Assembly: GCF_900182645.1 (NCBI RefSeq)
Contig: NZ_FXTA01000002.1
Coordinates: 682,001-746,000 of the forward strand
DNA length: 64,000 bases
DNA from: Flavobacterium resistens
GTDB taxonomy: Bacteria > Bacteroidota > Bacteroidia > Flavobacteriales > Flavobacteriaceae
Direction: 5' to 3'
This document shows, in pieces, positions 63,636 to 64,000 of the stretch. The translations under genes and the position numbers were made by a program. A model generated the notes under the pieces. The model did no database searches, was not told the DNA's origin, and saw only the letters and a program-made list of their open reading frames with translations. Numbering within the stretch: the stretch's first letter is position 1; each line of letters begins with the position of its first letter.

Positions 63636-64000
63636 ATGGCATCAATATTCACTAAAATAGTAAACGGAGAAATTCCTGCATATAAAATCGCTGAAGATGA
63701 AAATTTCTTGGCTTTTTTAGATGTAAATCCAAACGCAAAAGGACATACACTTTGTATTCCGAAACAAGAAATCGACAAGATTTTTGATATGGATGATGAA
63801 CTGTATTTAGGCTTAATGAAATTTTCTAAGAAAATTGCAATTGCTTTAGAAAAAACAGTTCCGTGCAAAAGAGTAGGAGTTGCCGTTGTTGGGTTAGAAG
63901 TTCCTCATACGCATGTGCATTTGATTCCGCTGAATCATATGGATGAAATGCGTTTTATAGATAAAGTTTCACTTTCAAAAGAAGAGTTTGAAGCTTTGGC
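63636..64000 (+). CDS. HIT family protein, partial (C-terminus beyond window)
   Basis: The frame from ATG 63636 runs off the window, giving about 121 residues of a histidine-triad (HIT) nucleotide hydrolase. MASIFTKIVNGEIPAYKI and the HxHxH motif in VPHTHVHLIPL near residues 90-97 are clear. HIT proteins hydrolyse nucleoside phosphoramidates and related substrates. It follows greA after a palindrome. Confidence 0.92.
   Translation, partial: MASIFTKIVNGEIPAYKIAEDENFLAFLDVNPNAKGHTLCIPKQEIDKIFDMDDELYLGLMKFSKKIAIALEKTVPCKRVGVAVVGLEVPHTHVHLIPLNHMDEMRFIDKVSLSKEEFEAL

Overview
The window looks like a chromosomal segment of a Flavobacterium-type Bacteroidota. It is AT-rich, it carries SusC/SusD-type genes, type IX secretion genes (porU, porV) and the gliding gene gldJ, and its promoters fit the Bacteroidota pattern TTG-N19-TAnnTTTG rather than the E. 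coli type. I saw no tRNA, rRNA, CRISPR array, prophage or insertion sequence.

Layout. 1-2.3 kb: a partial M16 peptidase, then rplU-rpmA. 2.3-9.0 kb: an AsmA-like protein, MiaE, a glycosyltransferase, and a small AhpD-like / NTF2-like / AraC group. 9.5-14.7 kb: an M1 aminopeptidase, the pyruvate dehydrogenase genes pdhA-pdhC, and cdd. 14.8-23.2 kb: the secretion/gliding block porV-porU on the minus strand, with gldJ divergent, followed by murF.

23.2-44.1 kb is the main accessory region, a polysaccharide utilization locus. A 956-residue membrane-spanning regulator (propeller, Y_Y_Y, transmembrane helix, LuxR-type HTH) is divergent from susC-susD-surface lipoprotein, four GH30 enzymes, a GH5 with a CBM6-like module, a GH16 laminarinase-like lipoprotein, a secreted EEP-fold protein and a GH3. 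The enzyme set points to a mixed beta-1,3/beta-1,6-glucan (laminarin or fungal/oomycete wall glucan). Two near-identical 17-bp direct repeats, 33 bp apart, sit just upstream of the predicted susC promoter and are good candidates for the regulator's operator. Three hairpins inside the operon may tune expression of the downstream genes.

44.1-49.1 kb: a Nudix-fold regulator, a YjbR protein and an alkylation-repair group (AraC-methyltransferase, PF09859-like oxygenase, stand-alone Ada-type zinc module, AlkB-like oxygenase), then an SMR exporter. 49.3-53.8 kb: a PlpD-like patatin with an outer-membrane barrel, a coiled-coil secreted protein between two copies of the same terminator, and ahcY. 54-60 kb: a phosphopantetheinyl transferase, a Crp/Fnr-membrane protein-truncated globin operon, a GGGP-synthase homologue, a PnuC-type transporter, an unusual NadR-kinase/DUF4301 fusion and arfB. 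60.1-62.5 kb: a TPP riboswitch in front of a TonB-dependent receptor, probably for thiamine uptake. 62.5-64 kb: a degenerate Rieske-like lipoprotein, greA with a terminator-like hairpin in its leader, and a partial HIT-family gene.

The intergenic regions hold several families of large imperfect palindromes, some recurring within the window, one interrupted by a 27-bp insertion and one with arms about 90 bp apart.
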